Below, in pieces: positions 1-12,566 of a stretch of DNA of 64,000 nt. The notes under the pieces were generated by a model. It was not told the DNA's origin. It saw nothing but the letters and a program-made list of their open reading frames with translations, and made no database searches. Source of the stretch: Medicago truncatula (Eukaryota; Streptophyta; Magnoliopsida; Fabales; Fabaceae); NCBI RefSeq assembly GCF_003473485.1, contig NC_053044.1, positions 24,921,591 to 24,985,590 on the forward strand, read 5' to 3'. The translations under genes were made by a program, and so were the position numbers. Numbering within the stretch: position 1 is the stretch's first letter; the number at the start of each line of letters is the position of its first letter.

Positions 1-542
1 ACCCCCCGCGTGAGTCAACTCACGTGGTGATATGGTAGCTATGTTTGTATTACTGAAGGGATTCCTCAACATGATATGGTAGCTATGTTACGAATTCTGA
101 GATGAACAGGTTAAGGTTTTGGCATGTGAATGTGAGTGAATTATGAACAAACATCAGAGGAAAAAACAACACAAAATTGCAACACTGTCTTGCGATTTAT
201 AGCACTTGTTATTATAAACAAACATCAGAGGAATTGCAACACAAAATAACAAACAACACAGAAATTATACACAATGTTACATGGATCGCAACTCATAATC
301 AAATAGAACACCGGGGGATCCAAATTTGCTCAGGAAAAAACAGAAACATCGAAAAAATAGAGCGAAAGTCTCACCACGACGGAGCAAGCTTGTGTTGTGG
401 TGGATGGAGATGGAGACGATTTGGAACGCGGTGGTTCTGGGTGGTTCAAGTGATGCAGCGTGACTTAAGTCAAGGAAGTTGTATTCCAACGTGACTTAAG
501 TCACACATGTTATACAGCTGCGTGAGTTAACTCATGCGGGGT
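1..542. mobile_element. Small DNA element with palindromic terminal inverted repeats
   Basis: The first ~24 bases and bases 521-542 are inverted copies of each other (core GTGAGTCAACTCAC on the left, GTGAGTTAACTCAT on the right), and each end is itself nearly palindromic. Related palindromes (GTGACTTAAGTCAC) lie subterminally near 490. No transposase is seen, so it would be non-autonomous. The left flank is outside the window, so a target duplication cannot be checked. Confidence 0.5.
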
Positions 543-759
543 CTTTTTGGAAGTGCAGTTGGAAACGAGGAAAACGCGATGGGAGAAGAGCAATTTTCTC
601 CATAGAATGTTGCTTGAATGAATATTCATTCATATCTTCAAAGTTCTGGAGCACTTTTCGGACCCAATTGTTTTAGATTTAAACAAAAAAAAAAAGATTT
701 TTCTCTGTAATTCTAAAAATAGATTTTTTTGGAAATTTACTCAAAAATAATAGAAATTA

Positions 760-1326
760 GGCTAAATTACATCATGAGTCTTTTAAGTTTTACGTTTGTA
801 ATAAATTGGTCTTTTTAAGTTATTTTTATCTCATATCAATTCTTTAAGTTGACAAACATTTTCAACATCGCCCTTCTATTAAAAAATACGTTAAAAAACT
901 GATGAAATTTTATCCCACATTGAGGTATGTCTAACCTTATACAATTGTTTTCATGTATATGGATTGTTTGTGTCAAAAAAATGTATATTGATTGTTTGCT
1001 TGTTTGTAAAATAAATGTTGGTCTTCCTTCCCATATTTGTGAAATAAATGCTAGTCTTCCATACCATGTCATTATGCATCATATTATTCATGGCGATATC
1101 ATTCTTAGGTAAATTTATTTTAGAGAGAAAAATAAGTTTTTCCAAAGGACTGATATAGGAGAAAAGGGGAATTGAGACATAAATTCATCAGTTTTTTAAC
1201 GTTTGTTAAAAGAAGGGCAGTGTTGAAAATGTTTGTTAACTTAAAGGATTGATATGGGATAAAAATAACTTAAAGTACCAATTTGTCACAAACGTGAAAC
1301 TTAAAGGACCCTGATGTAATTTAGCC
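760..1326. mobile_element. MITE-like element with long terminal inverted repeats, TA-flanked
   Basis: The left arm from 760 (GGCTAAATTACATCA) is mirrored by the right arm ending at 1326, and pairing continues for roughly 150 bases on each side with scattered mismatches. TA dinucleotides at 758-759 and 1327-1328 look like a 2-bp target duplication. No coding capacity is seen. A non-autonomous TA-targeting DNA element is the simplest reading. Confidence 0.75.
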
Positions 1327-1328
1327 TA

Positions 1329-2726
1329 TAAAATTTCAAACTCATTTGGTATAAGTTAAAAAAGAGATTTTGACATTCACTAACTCAAATATTTATTTTT
1401 CGAGATTTTACATAGTAAAAATCATATATTTTTTCAAAATAATATCTTTCAAAAATGATTTTCATGAAAAGCTATTTGAAATAGCTTGTTTTTTAGAGAG
1501 TTTTTTCAAAATTTTATAGTATAAAAAAAAAGATATTTATTTTGAAGGAAAGTATAACAAAAAGATGAAATACTTAGAATGACATTTTAAAATAAGCTAT
1601 TCAAAGGAATTTTCTATTTGACGCTTTCCTTAAAAAAAATTGTTAAAAAAAATTATAACAAAAACATATTACATTACAAAAATCTATAACAAATGGGCCA
1701 GCTAACTATGAAAATATATAAACAATTGCTTTTTGACCTTTTTATTAATTTTTCAATTTTAATCTTAAATTTTTATTTATCATGTGATAAAATTAAATAT
1801 TTAAAAATTTAACTTTACATCCTTTATTTAAAAAACAAAAACTACTTTACAAAACATTTAACTACCGATAAAATGTAAAATTTATTTCCTCAAAAAAAAA
1901 AAAATGTAAAATTTATGGTTTAAATATGTTTTTTTTCTTCCAACTAATTTAAATATTTATTTTTAAAAAATATTTAGTCCATGTAAATATACCACTTTTC
2001 ATTTTTGGTCCTTCATGTACGTGATAATAAAATCTTCAACCGGCATAATCTGCCTTGATCGACTTTAACAAAATTCAGATGTGAGTTTGAGTTTTCCCGA
2101 AATTCAAAATTGGAGGTGGGGATGTTGATATCATTGAACTCATCCCCATTCATAGTAAAAAATATATTTTTAACTTTTTTCTTTTACATATACATATTTA
2201 TTCATTTTATCTAATATTTAATTTAATTCTATACTGCAAATTTTGTTCTCCCCTTCAATAGAAAATATAATTTCCTCTACAAAATGGGAACATAATTATA
2301 GAGCCAACAGATTGGGGCACCATTACTAATATTGAGCCTATGGAGATAATGTGGCATCTTCATGCGTGGGGGACAAGCAAGAGGAAAAGTGTAGCATTCC
2401 ATACTCAATACTTTTCTTGCATGAGGAGGAGGACACACACTAGACTATTCTTTCCTTCACTGTTTATACTTTTTCTTTAGTGGTTTTAGAATAACTTCAA
2501 TCAAACATATAAAGATACTGCTACATTTAGTGCAGGTCAATCATGCATTGGTTAAAGTATTATTAATAAACCAGAAATAAACCATAAAATAAAGAAAACT
2601 CTGTGGTATCTATAAGGAAAAAGTGCATCTGTGATTCTCAGCTGAGCTAAGCTAACTAGCAGGAAGGGTGTTTGCATCTTGAGAAGTCTGCTAAGAAATC
2701 AGGTATGCATGTAATAATTATTATTA
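1329..2726. other. AT-rich intergenic DNA, no gene recognised
   Basis: Long A and T runs and short unrelated reading frames only. The stretch 2330-2700 is less AT-rich but shows no protein similarity that I recognise. Confidence 0.6.
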
Positions 2727-3163
2727 GGTTAAATACAAAATTTAGTCCCTAAATTCAAAATTTAGATATTTGGTCCCATGTTTTACACAATATTGGAGGT
2801 CTGGTCCTAACCCGCATTTTTTGGGCAAAAGGGGCGGTTTTTGGCCAATTTTTTTTTTTAATTTTATGAATTTTCTCTTCAATTTTCTCTTCTCACATGC
2901 CAACTTTTCGAAAATATCCTCGTTCTGATTGTATAATATGAATTTCTTTTTGAACGTTTTTAGATTATATAATCTGACGAAAAAAAACAGAATTTTAAAA
3001 TATATGATTCCAAAAATAAAATCTAAAACCTCTAATACTTCTTCATAAGAGGGTCAAAATAGCTTATTTTCCTAAAGATAGAAGGCAAAATTTTGAATTT
3101 TTTTATTAGGGGGCCGAAATCGCAACATTTTAAATGTTAAGAGGTCAAAAATGCACTTAAACC
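2727..3163. mobile_element. MITE-like element, TA-flanked
   Basis: It starts GGTTAAATACAAAATT and ends with the imperfect inverse ATGCACTTAAACC. TA dinucleotides flank it at 2725-2726 and 3164-3165. The interior is non-coding and A/T-rich. The arms are shorter and more diverged than in the element at 760-1326. Confidence 0.6.
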
Positions 3164-3548
3164 TATTAAAAAAAACATTAAATATGGGGTAGAAAAATCT
3201 TTTAAACAATATCTACATCTTAAAAGTTGTGATACACCGTTATCCTTTTAAGAACCTATTTGAAACTTAAAAACTTAAAAACTTAAAAATTAATCAAACA
3301 GATGCATTAAATTAAAAATTTAAAAACCTATTAAAAACTTAAAAAACTTAAAGAATTAAGTTGATATTTTTGTCAAACATAAAAGGATAAAAGAGCTATT
3401 TGACCTTTCTATCTTATAAATAAGACCATATTTTTTTTTTTAAAATTTCCTTATATACAGGATCTGAGGGGGAGTACATCATTATAGTGACATGCACATA
3501 CAACTCATATAGATGTAGCAACCATGTCATCTTTTTTACTTTATTAAA

Positions 3549-3575
3549 CTAGTTACAAACCCGTGCGATCAATAA
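3549..3575 (-). mobile_element. Possible Helitron 3' terminus (degenerate)
   Basis: Read on the - strand the sequence runs GCACGGGTTTGTAACTAG followed by T. That is one arm of the GC-rich terminal hairpin seen at the intact Helitron end at 51002-51032, then CTAG with a following T, as expected of Helitron ends. The partner arm of the hairpin is missing, so the call is tentative. Its 5' limit was not found. Confidence 0.35.
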
Positions 3576-3940
3576 CGTATTCGATAAAAAAAATCTTTGA
3601 AAGAAGAGATGTTAAAACGACGGAACATTGTGATTCATCATAAAATATGTATGGACTGATTAAGAGAGCATATAATCAGTTTATGAGATTAGAAATTGAC
3701 ATAATATTTAGGATGAAAACAATTTGAACCAATAAAGGAACTAATGATGTGTGAATTTACATATTATCCAAAATTATAAAAAAGAATGTTGTTGTTATAA
3801 AGTTACGAAAAAATGATTGATACCCATATTTACATCAAATGAAATCGAGCAAAGAAGTAGCATCGGTGAGTGAAGATAATCTAGTCTAAGATTAGAGTTA
3901 AGGTGATATGCTGAAAGTGCGGATTATGAACACCAAATCT

Positions 3941-4176
3941 TTATTTGGAAACGACTTGAACGTGCATACTTTTAGGTGGCTTCTCTAGATCAAAAATTAA
4001 CTTATCACCTACCTCTAACATATGTTCTCGGCAAAATTTGAACCATTGGCTGCCTAAATATTTTTTGTAACTTATCAAGCGACACTTATACCTTTTTTGA
4101 GCTTGTTTGTCAATGCGTGTGATTGTTTTCCGTGTTCCTTTTAGAAAAGTCATTGATATCTCATTTGAGAAGTGCT
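3941..4176 (-). pseudogene. B3-like DNA-binding domain fragment 1
   Basis: The - strand translation is open for about 75 residues and reads as a plant B3/REM-type domain: a SNEISMTFLKGTRKTI strand region, then W-F-K-F-C, then EVGDKLIFDLEK, the usual GD-x-L-x-F-D-L core. B3 domains bind DNA in plant transcription factors. No start codon context, further exons or transcript structure is visible and a degenerate second copy lies next to it, so this is read as a relic rather than a gene. It lies just inside a possible Helitron end, so capture by a Helitron is possible. Confidence 0.5.
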
Positions 4177-4562
4177 AGGTATAAAACAAGCAGTGTTAAT
4201 TAGAAGTTATATATATGTACATTTCTAAAACATTTACCAAAACATTATAAAGATTTACTATAGGAAAAGAGCATGTTTTATTTTTTTTCTTCAAGAGATT
4301 ATGAAAACAACATTACAATTAACATGATACTAATTGGAACCAATGAAGGAACCAACAATGTGCAGATTAACGTTACATAATAGTTAGGTTTATAAAAGAG
4401 ATTGCAAGTTTCATAGACTAACCAAAAAGGGATTTTTGCCAATATTTACACCAGACAAAATGAAAAGAACAAATGACATCTCAAAGTCAAGATAGTTTAC
4501 GACTACAGTCCAAAGCGATACGTCAAAATAGTAGAAGTTCAAATAGTTCAACAACAAATATC

Positions 4563-4808
4563 TACTTTGGAACAACTCGAATTTGCAAGTTTTTCTGTGA
4601 CTTTTCGAGATCAAAGATGAGCTCCACCTTCTTCCATCACTCGTTATCTGCAGAAATTGAACCACTTCCCACCCAAGTAATTTTCATAGCTTGCCCTATC
4701 GCGGTAAAGAGGTGACAGTTATACTGTCTCTAAGTCTGGTCATCAATGAGAGTGATTGTTTTGCGCTTTCCTTTCAAAATTGTTCTTGACACGTCGTTTG
4801 AGAAATGC
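4563..4808 (-). pseudogene. B3-like DNA-binding domain fragment 2 (with stops)
   Basis: This is a second, diverged copy of the B3-like fragment 0.4-0.6 kb away in the same orientation. It retains ILKGKRKTITLIDDQT and VELIFDLEK, but in-frame stops fall after DDQT and in the middle of the domain. The two copies suggest a former multi-B3 gene with repeated domain exons. It is not functional as read. Confidence 0.5.
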
Positions 4809-5864
4809 TAAACATGAAAATAACTGGAATATCAGTCTAATGCATATTTACATGGATAAGATGTATGCGAATATAGTTACATATTATTTATAAAATAAAG
4901 GTAGCATAACTGATTTTAAGCTAAAGAAAATGTAGCATGACTTCTAATTTATCTTCCTATAAAGTCTAGATAAATGCATGCATGTACATTATATTTACCC
5001 TGTTGACCAATTAACATTGTTGAAACAAATGGAAATTAAGCATCACTTCTGCATGTGCATATATAGTTAGCACCATTTGACATTGATGTCTTCGAACATT
5101 TGGTGCAACTCTCATAATACAATCCAAACTGGTTAGGATTGAATTTGGTTGTTTTCCAAATAGTGATGCAGTATGTTTCCTAACACAAATTATGCACATG
5201 AAATAAAGAATAATGCAATATGTATTTTTAATTTGTGCATAAAAAAACTCAAAGCATGTTTGTGCATAAAAAAGTAGACATTGACTAAGTTTATAAATTC
5301 AGCAATTGGCCTAACCTGAGACAGTTTGCAAAAATCGTTGTACGAAGTACGTTGAGAAGAAGTCGAACTCTGACTTAAGTTCTAACTGAAGCTTTAACTC
5401 TGAGCTTGAGAAGTGTTAAGGTTATGACAACAATTCAAGAAACATTGTCAAAAAACAACCAAATCGGATTGTGAACTAATAAGTTACTCTAACACTATAT
5501 TGTGAAATCATAATGCAAATTTACTCAGTCTTAAACTTCTCAACAACCGGATGATGTAGGTTGACGAGCAGCCTTGAACCTGACCAATTGTTACATATAT
5601 TTGGGTTGCCATTGACTACAAAATGGAAGCAAAGAACTCAAAGTAAAAAGATGGTAAATGATAAAGCTACGGAGTATTTTTCCCATAGTGTTACATCAAT
5701 TATATTCCCACTACATAAGGAAAGACATCTTTCGCGTCATTATCAAACTTATACAAAATCCTATCATCTGATGCTGACAAAATAGAAAATAATACCATTT
5801 CTATTTAACAATGTTTAGTTTATTTGAAAAAGAAAAAGATATGCATATTTTGTTACGATATAAA
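4809..5864. other. Intergenic DNA, possible decayed remainder of the B3 locus
   Basis: Short open stretches occur on both strands (for example 5011-5199 on the - strand) but none carries a recognisable domain. I see no supported gene. Confidence 0.4.
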
Positions 5865-5867
5865 GGT

Positions 5868-5891
5868 GCAATATATATATATATATATATA
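5868..5891. repeat. (TA)n microsatellite
   Basis: About eleven TA units in a row, just before the tandem array begins. Confidence 0.9.
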
Positions 5892-5969
5892 AAAGATAAG
5901 TATAATTTTTTTAGGCATCTATATCGTTTTTGAAGAAAAGACATCTACAATTTTACTTTTAATTAAAAT

Positions 5970-7440
5970 CAAAATTTTATAAAAATTACACGCATTAGTG
6001 TAACAAAAAAACAGACACACATAACGTATTATTCTAAAACTAATATGTGTGTCTGTATATTTGCGAGGTTGAAGAAAGAAAATAAAAATATTTTGTATCA
6101 TTAAATGATAGCGTGAATATAAATATTTGTGAGGTTGTTATGATTAAACGATATTTAAATTAAATATATAAGTGATAAAAAGATAATAAAATTTCTTTGA
6201 AAAAAAGGTAATAAAATTAAATGGAACCTCCTTAAAAAAATTAAATGGAACAGCTAAAAAAAAATTAAATGGAAGAAAATAACATATTGAAATATAATAT
6301 TAGAAAATAAAATAAAAGGTTCCCAACGTGAATTGAAGAGAGATGCTTGTGAAATAAATTGTCGAGAAGTAGTTTTTTGAAGTAGCATTCAACAACTTTT
6401 GGGCAAATCTTATTCAATTCAATTTTATGCATTAAAAAAAGTACCTTTTTTAGTAAGTACTTAATTGATATTGTACTTGACCTAACTTCTCCTTAAAAAT
6501 GTATAGAAGTTCAAAAAAACCGGGTCAAACGGTATCTTAATCTTCAACAACGGCAGTGAAAAAGCAACTGAATTTGGGAGAAAAAAAATTAGAAAATAGT
6601 TAAACATAAATTTTTTTTTGGAAAATAGTCAAAAGTTTTTAAAAAAATATGAAAATTAGAAAATAGTTAAAAAAAATCGGTGAGGTAGCACTCAACCAAG
6701 CAATACTAAAAAAAATTATATGCATTAGCGTAACAAAAAAATAGAAAGACGGACATAAAATGTTACTTTAAACGTTAATGTGTGTGTGTATATATTCGCG
6801 AGGTTGAAGAAAGGAAATAAAAATATTTGGTATCATTAAATGACAGCGTGAATAAAAATATTTGTGAGGTTGTGATGATTAAACAATATTGAAATTAAAT
6901 ATATAAGTGATAAAAAGATAATAAAATTCTTTTAAAAAAAAGATAATAAAATTAAATGGAACGGTTATAAAAATAAAATGAAACAAAGTTAAATGAAAAG
7001 AAAACATATTGAAATATAATATTAAAAAATAAAAGAAAAGGTTCCCAGTGTGAGTGAGTTGAAAAGAGGTGTGTGTGAAATATATTGTCGAGAAATAGTT
7101 TTTTAAAGTAGCATTCAACAACTTTTGGCCAAAGCTCATTCCATTCAATTTTATGCATTAAAACAAGTTCTCTTTCTAGTAAGTATTAATTGATATTGTG
7201 TTTGACCTAACATCTCCTTAAAAAGGTAGAGAAGTAAAAAAAACGGGTCAAACGGTATCTTAATCTCCCACAACGGCAGTGTAGAAGCAACTGAATTTGG
7301 GAGAAAAAATTGAAAAATAATTAAAATTAAAAAAATTGGAAAATAGTTAAAAGTTTTTAAAAATATAAAAATTGACAAATAGTTAAAAAAAACTAAAAAA
7401 ATTATATGCATCAGCGTAACAAAAACACAGACAAACATAA
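5970..7440. repeat. Tandem array of ~0.72-kb units, copy set 1
   Basis: The same series of landmarks recurs: GAGGTTGAAGAAAG near 6065 and 6801, a GTCGAGAA block near 6360 and 7087, and AACGGTATCTTAATC near 6530 and 7252, giving a period of about 720-735 bases. A third unit begins near 7395 and breaks off. The same family reappears at 36465-37460. The units are non-coding. Their class is not recognised; they could be satellite-like or part of an LTR or other non-autonomous element. Confidence 0.8.
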
Positions 7441-7461
7441 AATATTGTTTTACTTTATTGG

Positions 7462-7560
7462 TATCCACGTTGATATTGTTTATAATTGCTACCCACGTTG
7501 ATATTGATTGCTACTTTTGCTCTTGTTTATAATTGCTACCCACATTTGATATTGATTGCT
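7462..7560. repeat. Short tandem repeat upstream of the first NBS-LRR gene
   Basis: The block TTTATAATTGCTACCCAC followed by TTGATATTGATTGCT is repeated about twice, with a partial unit before it. It lies in the 5' flank of the gene that starts at 7766. Confidence 0.6.
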
Positions 7561-7765
7561 TGATTATTTTGCACCACACATCAAGTATTTTATTGGTATG
7601 ATTTTCAAAGAATTCACAACATTCTTTAATGTTAGATTTTGCGTGTGTCAAACTTTGATTTTTTTCCTCATAATCTAACAACTAAACAACCCTAACTATT
7701 CACATGTTTGATAAATATTTGACTAACTATGCACATGATTGTATTGTTAGGCTTCCTTTAATTTG

Positions 7766-10700
7766 ATGGCAGAAAACGTTATCTCCATTGTTGCTAAACT
7801 TGCTGAATGTTTGGCTGAATGTTTAGTTAAACCTGTAATACGCGAAGGAAAATACTTTCTCTGTGTTAATAAAGTCATCAGAGATCTCGAAAATGAGAGG
7901 GAGGATCTGATTTCTGAACGAGATAACTTGTTGTGTCGAGTTAAACAAGCCAAAGAAAGAACTGAAATTATTGAGAAGCCCGTGGAAAAGTGGCTAGATG
8001 AAGTGAAGAGTCTGTTAGAAGAGGTGGAAGCATTGAAACAAAGGATGAGAACAAACACCAGGTGCTTTCAAAGAGATTTTCCAACATGGAGAAGATATCG
8101 TTTGAGCAAGCAAATGGTAAAGAAGGCACAGGCAATGGAAAGATTAAAAGGAAAAAGCAATATTCAACCATTTTCTCACTTAGCTCCTCTTCCAGGCATT
8201 CAATACCAGTACTCCTCCGAAAATTTTACATGCTTCCAATCTACAAAGGTGGCATACAATCAGCTGTTGGAGTTACTACGTGACGATTGCATCCATATGA
8301 TAGGAGTGTATGGAATGGGTGGATGTGGGAAAACAACTCTTGCAACTGAAGTTGGTAAGAAGGCTGAGGAATCAAATATGTTCGATAAGGTTATCTTAAT
8401 CACAGTGTCTCAAACTCCAAACGTTAGAAAAATTCAAGGAAAAATGGCAGCTTTGTTAAACTTGAAACTCAGTGAAGAAGATGAAGACGAAAGAGCACAA
8501 CGTTTGTGGTTGAGTCTGAAAGAAAAAAAAACGAATTCTTGTCATAGTAGACGATTTGTGGAAAAAGTTTAATCTGACGAGTATAGGGATTCGCATAGAT
8601 AGTGTTAATAAGGGAGCATGGAAAATCCTTGTAACCACTCGTAATCGGCAAGTATGCACTTCAATGAACTGTCAAAAAATTATTAATCTGGGGCTCTTAT
8701 CTGAAAACGAATCTTGGACTTTGTTCCAAAAGCATGCAGATATTACTGATGAATTCTCTAAATCATTGGGTGGTGTGCCACATGAACTCTGCAATAAATG
8801 TAAAGGACTGCCTCTAGCAATTGTAACTGTGGCGTCTTCCTTAAAAGGGAAACACAAAAGTGAGTGGGATGTTGCACTATATAAGTTGAGGAATTCAGCG
8901 GAATTCGATGATCACGATGAAGGAGTGAGAGATGCTTTAAGTTGTCTTGAACTAAGCTATACATATTTACAAAACAAGGAAGCAGAGTTGCTCTTTTTGA
9001 TGTGTTCTATGTTTCCAGAAGATTACAACATATCAATAGAAGATTTAATCATATATGCAATTGGACTGGGTGTGGGAGGAAGACATCCACTGAAGATATC
9101 AAGGATTTTGATTCAAGTTGCCATAGACAAACTTGTAGAATCTTGTTTGCTGATGCCTGCTGAAGACATGGAATGTGTGAAGATGCATGACTTGGTTCGC
9201 GAAGTGGCCTTATGGATAGCAAAGAGGTCAGAGGATCGCAAAATTTTGGTAAATGTTGACAAACCTCTCAACACCTTGGCAGGGGACGATAGTATACAAA
9301 ATTATTTTGCGGTATCATCATGGTGGGAAAATGAAAATCCAATTATTGGTCCATTGCAAGCTGCAAAAGTTCAAATGTTGTTGCTACACATAAATACCAG
9401 TATATCACAAAGTTCCTTTGTATTATCAAATTTAACATTTGAAGGAATTGATGGACTCAAGGTTTTTTCTTTAACCAATGATTCCTATCATGATGTACTA
9501 TTCTTCTCATTGCCTCCATCAGTCCAATTTTTAACAAATGTTCGAACTCTGCGCTTGAATGGGTTGAAGTTAGATGACATTTCTTTTGTAGCAAAGTTAA
9601 CAATGCTTGAGGTTCTTCTCTTGCGACGTTGTAAGTTCAATGAACTTCCTTATGAAATGGGAAATCTCACAAGGCTGAAGCTACTAGATTTATCAGGAAG
9701 TGATATATTTGAAAAAACCTACAATGGAGCATTAAGGAGATGTTCACAACTAGAAGTGTTTTACTTCACAGGAGCATCTGCTGATGAGTTGGTTGCTGAG
9801 ATGGTTGTGGATGTTGCTGCTCTATCAAACTTGCAGTGTTTTTCAATACATGATTTTCAGCTTCCACGTTATTTTATTAAATGGACAAGATCTCTATGCT
9901 TACATAATTTTAATATTTGCAAATTAAAAGAATCCAAAGGGAATATCCTACAAAAAGCTGAAAGTGTTGCTTTTCAATGCCTCCATGGAGGATGTAAAAA
10001 TATCATCCCAGACATGGTTGAAGTTGTGGGAGGTATGAATGATTTAACTTCTCTATGGCTTGAAACTTGCGAAGAGATAGAATGCATCTTCGATATAACC
10101 TCTAATGCCAAGATAGATGATTTGATTCCGAAGTTTGTCGAGTTAGAACTCATTGACATGGATAACTTGACAGGATTGTGTCAAGGTCCACCACTACAAG
10201 TGCTATGCTTCTTTCAGAAACTAGAAAAACTTGTAATTCAGCGGTGCATTAAGATTCACATCACATTTCCACGGGAATGTAACTTGCAGAATCTCAAGAT
10301 CCTCATCTTATTCTCATGCAAGTCTGGTGAAGTACTCTTCCCGACATCTGTTGCTCAAAGTCTGCAAAAATTAGAAGAGCTGCGCATACGTGAATGTCGT
10401 GAATTGAAGCTTATAATTGCGGCCAGTGGAAGAGAGCATGATGGTTGTAACACAAGAGAGGATATAGTTCCAGATCAAATGAATTCTCATTTTCTCATGC
10501 CTAGTCTAAGGAGAGTTATGATTAGTGATTGTCCGTTGTTAAAGTCGATATTCCCATTCTGTTATGTGGAAGGACTTTCACGGCTACAATCGATATATAT
10601 AATAGGCGTTCCTGAGCTGAAATATATATTTGGTGAATGTGATCATGAACATCATTCTTCTCACAAATACCACAACCACATCATGCTTCCTCAACTGAAA

Positions 10701-11554
10701 GTACTCAATCTCGAATTCCTTCACAATTTATTGGGATATGTCCCGAATACTGTCTTGCAAAGTGGCCATCTCACTCTTTAAAGGCTCTTGTTGTGAACGA
10801 TTGTCCCAAATTGGCTTTGTCATGGATCTTTGTGATGATACGCTCTGATCATAGTCAAAATGAAGTATGTTCTATTTTGCAGAAGCATAATTTATTTAAT
10901 TTCCCAAATATGCTTTATAATTTCATCAACCTTTTTCATTTTCAGAACTTGCCCCTAAAACTGGACTTGGAATTATATGATTTGCCTCAGTTGAACTCCA
11001 TATCATGGTTGGGTCCTACAACTCCAAGACAGACTCAGAGTCTCCAATGTCTCAAGCATTTACAAGTTTTACGTTGTGAAAATCTGAAATCTCTATTCTC
11101 CATGGAGGAATCTAGAAGTCTACCAGAGTTGATGTCCATTGAAATTGGCGACTGCCAAGAATTGCAACACATCGTTTTAGCAAATGAAGAACTTGCGCTG
11201 CTGCCCAATGCCGAAGTGTATTTTCCAAAGCTAACAGATGTAGTAGTCGGAGGCTGCAACAAGTTGAAAAGCCTTTTCCCTGTTTCTATGAGGAAAATGC
11301 TTCCAAAATTAAGCAGTCTTGAAATAAGAAACTCAGATCAAATTGAAGAGGTTTTTAAACATGATGGTGGAGACAGAACTATTGATGAAATGGAAGTTAT
11401 TCTTCCAAACTTGACAGAGATAAGACTATATTGTTTGCCGAATTTTTTTGATATCTGCCAGGGTTATAAGTTACAGGCTGTGAAACTTGGACGACTCGAA
11501 ATTGATGAATGCCCCAAAGTTTCTCAAAGTTTGAATGCAATTCAGGTGACATAA
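7766..11554 (+). pseudogene. CC-NBS-LRR resistance gene broken by two one-base frameshifts
   Basis: This belongs to the CNL (RPS2/RPS5-like) class of cytoplasmic immune receptors, ATP/ADP switches that sense pathogen effectors. From the ATG at 7766 it encodes a coiled-coil N-terminus and the P-loop GVYGMGGCGKTT. At 8522-8531 a run of nine A's carries one base more than the reading frame needs (the - strand paralog has no such run) and the frame is lost at the kinase-2 motif. The next frame runs to ~10726 with kinase-2, GLPL, the MHD motif and many LRRs. At ~10726-10730 one base is missing and the original frame resumes, giving more LRRs to 11554. A phase-0 intron is likely at 10865-10945 (81 bp), matching the paralog. 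Upstream, ACTAAC then TTGTTAG looks like a 5'-UTR intron acceptor just before the start. Sequencing error in the A-run is the main alternative to a true pseudogene. Confidence 0.85.
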
Positions 11555-11778
11555 AAGAGCTTTTATTTGCACAATCAGTAAAGAATCCAAATACATTTTT
11601 ATTTTAATTTTGAAAGATAAATGTTACTAAAATTTTGAATATATTGTTGATAAAGGTGGCATTAGAAGATGGCAGTTCTTAAATTGGTTCTTTGAGGAAT
11701 CAAGTTGTTCAGGTAATGTACTAATTATCTTGTAACTTGCACATATATATGTTAATGTGAAACTATGTAAAAGACCTA

Positions 11779-12566
11779 GGGTGTTTTTGGTTAACCCCAA
11801 AAAAGAGCTTTTAGCTTTTAACTTATAGCTTATAAGCTCGTTTAACAAAAAAAGTTCTGTTTGGTAACACTTTTTCACCATGAGATTATAGCTTATTTCA
11901 CGAGCTTATAAGCTATTTTTCAGAAGCTATTCCAAGTAGCTTTTGAGCTTATAGCTTCTCACTTTTTCTTCCAATTTTACCCTTATTATTTCATTTAGAT
12001 TGTATTTTTGTCCATCATAATTTTTATAATAAGCTACGTAATAAAGACTACTATACCTTTATTCCAATTTTTGTATATATATATCAGCTGGCCCTTTTTT
12101 TTTTTTTTTTTATTTTTACGAAACAAAATACTATTATTCTATTAGTGTTTTTTTTTTTTTTTTTGAGGTAAGTGTTATTTTCTTTATTCTCTATTATTAG
12201 TATTACTCTATTAGTGCTACTTTTTTTTTGAGGTAAATGTTATTTTTTTTTATAAAGTGGAAACACTTAAATGAAAAAAAATATAAAATAAAATTTTTGT
12301 GAATAAAATTTAATTTAATTTATAATACATAGGATATATTAAATTAATAAATTGAAAGTATTTTTTAAAGAAAAATTAGTTTACAAAATTACAAATACTT
12401 AAATTAATGATATAATTTTTATTATGAATTAAGAATACCCTTTATGTCATTTTACATTTATCAACTAGTTGAACCGCTATTTTTACCAAACACTTCAGTT
12501 AGCTTATCAGCTATAAGCTATCAGCTAGCTTATCAGCTATCCGCTATTTTTACCAAACAGAATAAG
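11779..12566. mobile_element. Inverted-repeat element rich in CTTATAAGCT motifs
   Basis: The left end (GGGTGTTTTTGGTTAACC) roughly mirrors the right end (TTTTTACCAAACAGAATAAG), and both subterminal zones repeat GCTTATAAGCT or GCTTATCAGCTATAAGC. T-rich runs fill the middle. It is non-coding and sits in the 3' flank of the broken NBS-LRR gene. The exact ends are approximate. Confidence 0.6.
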
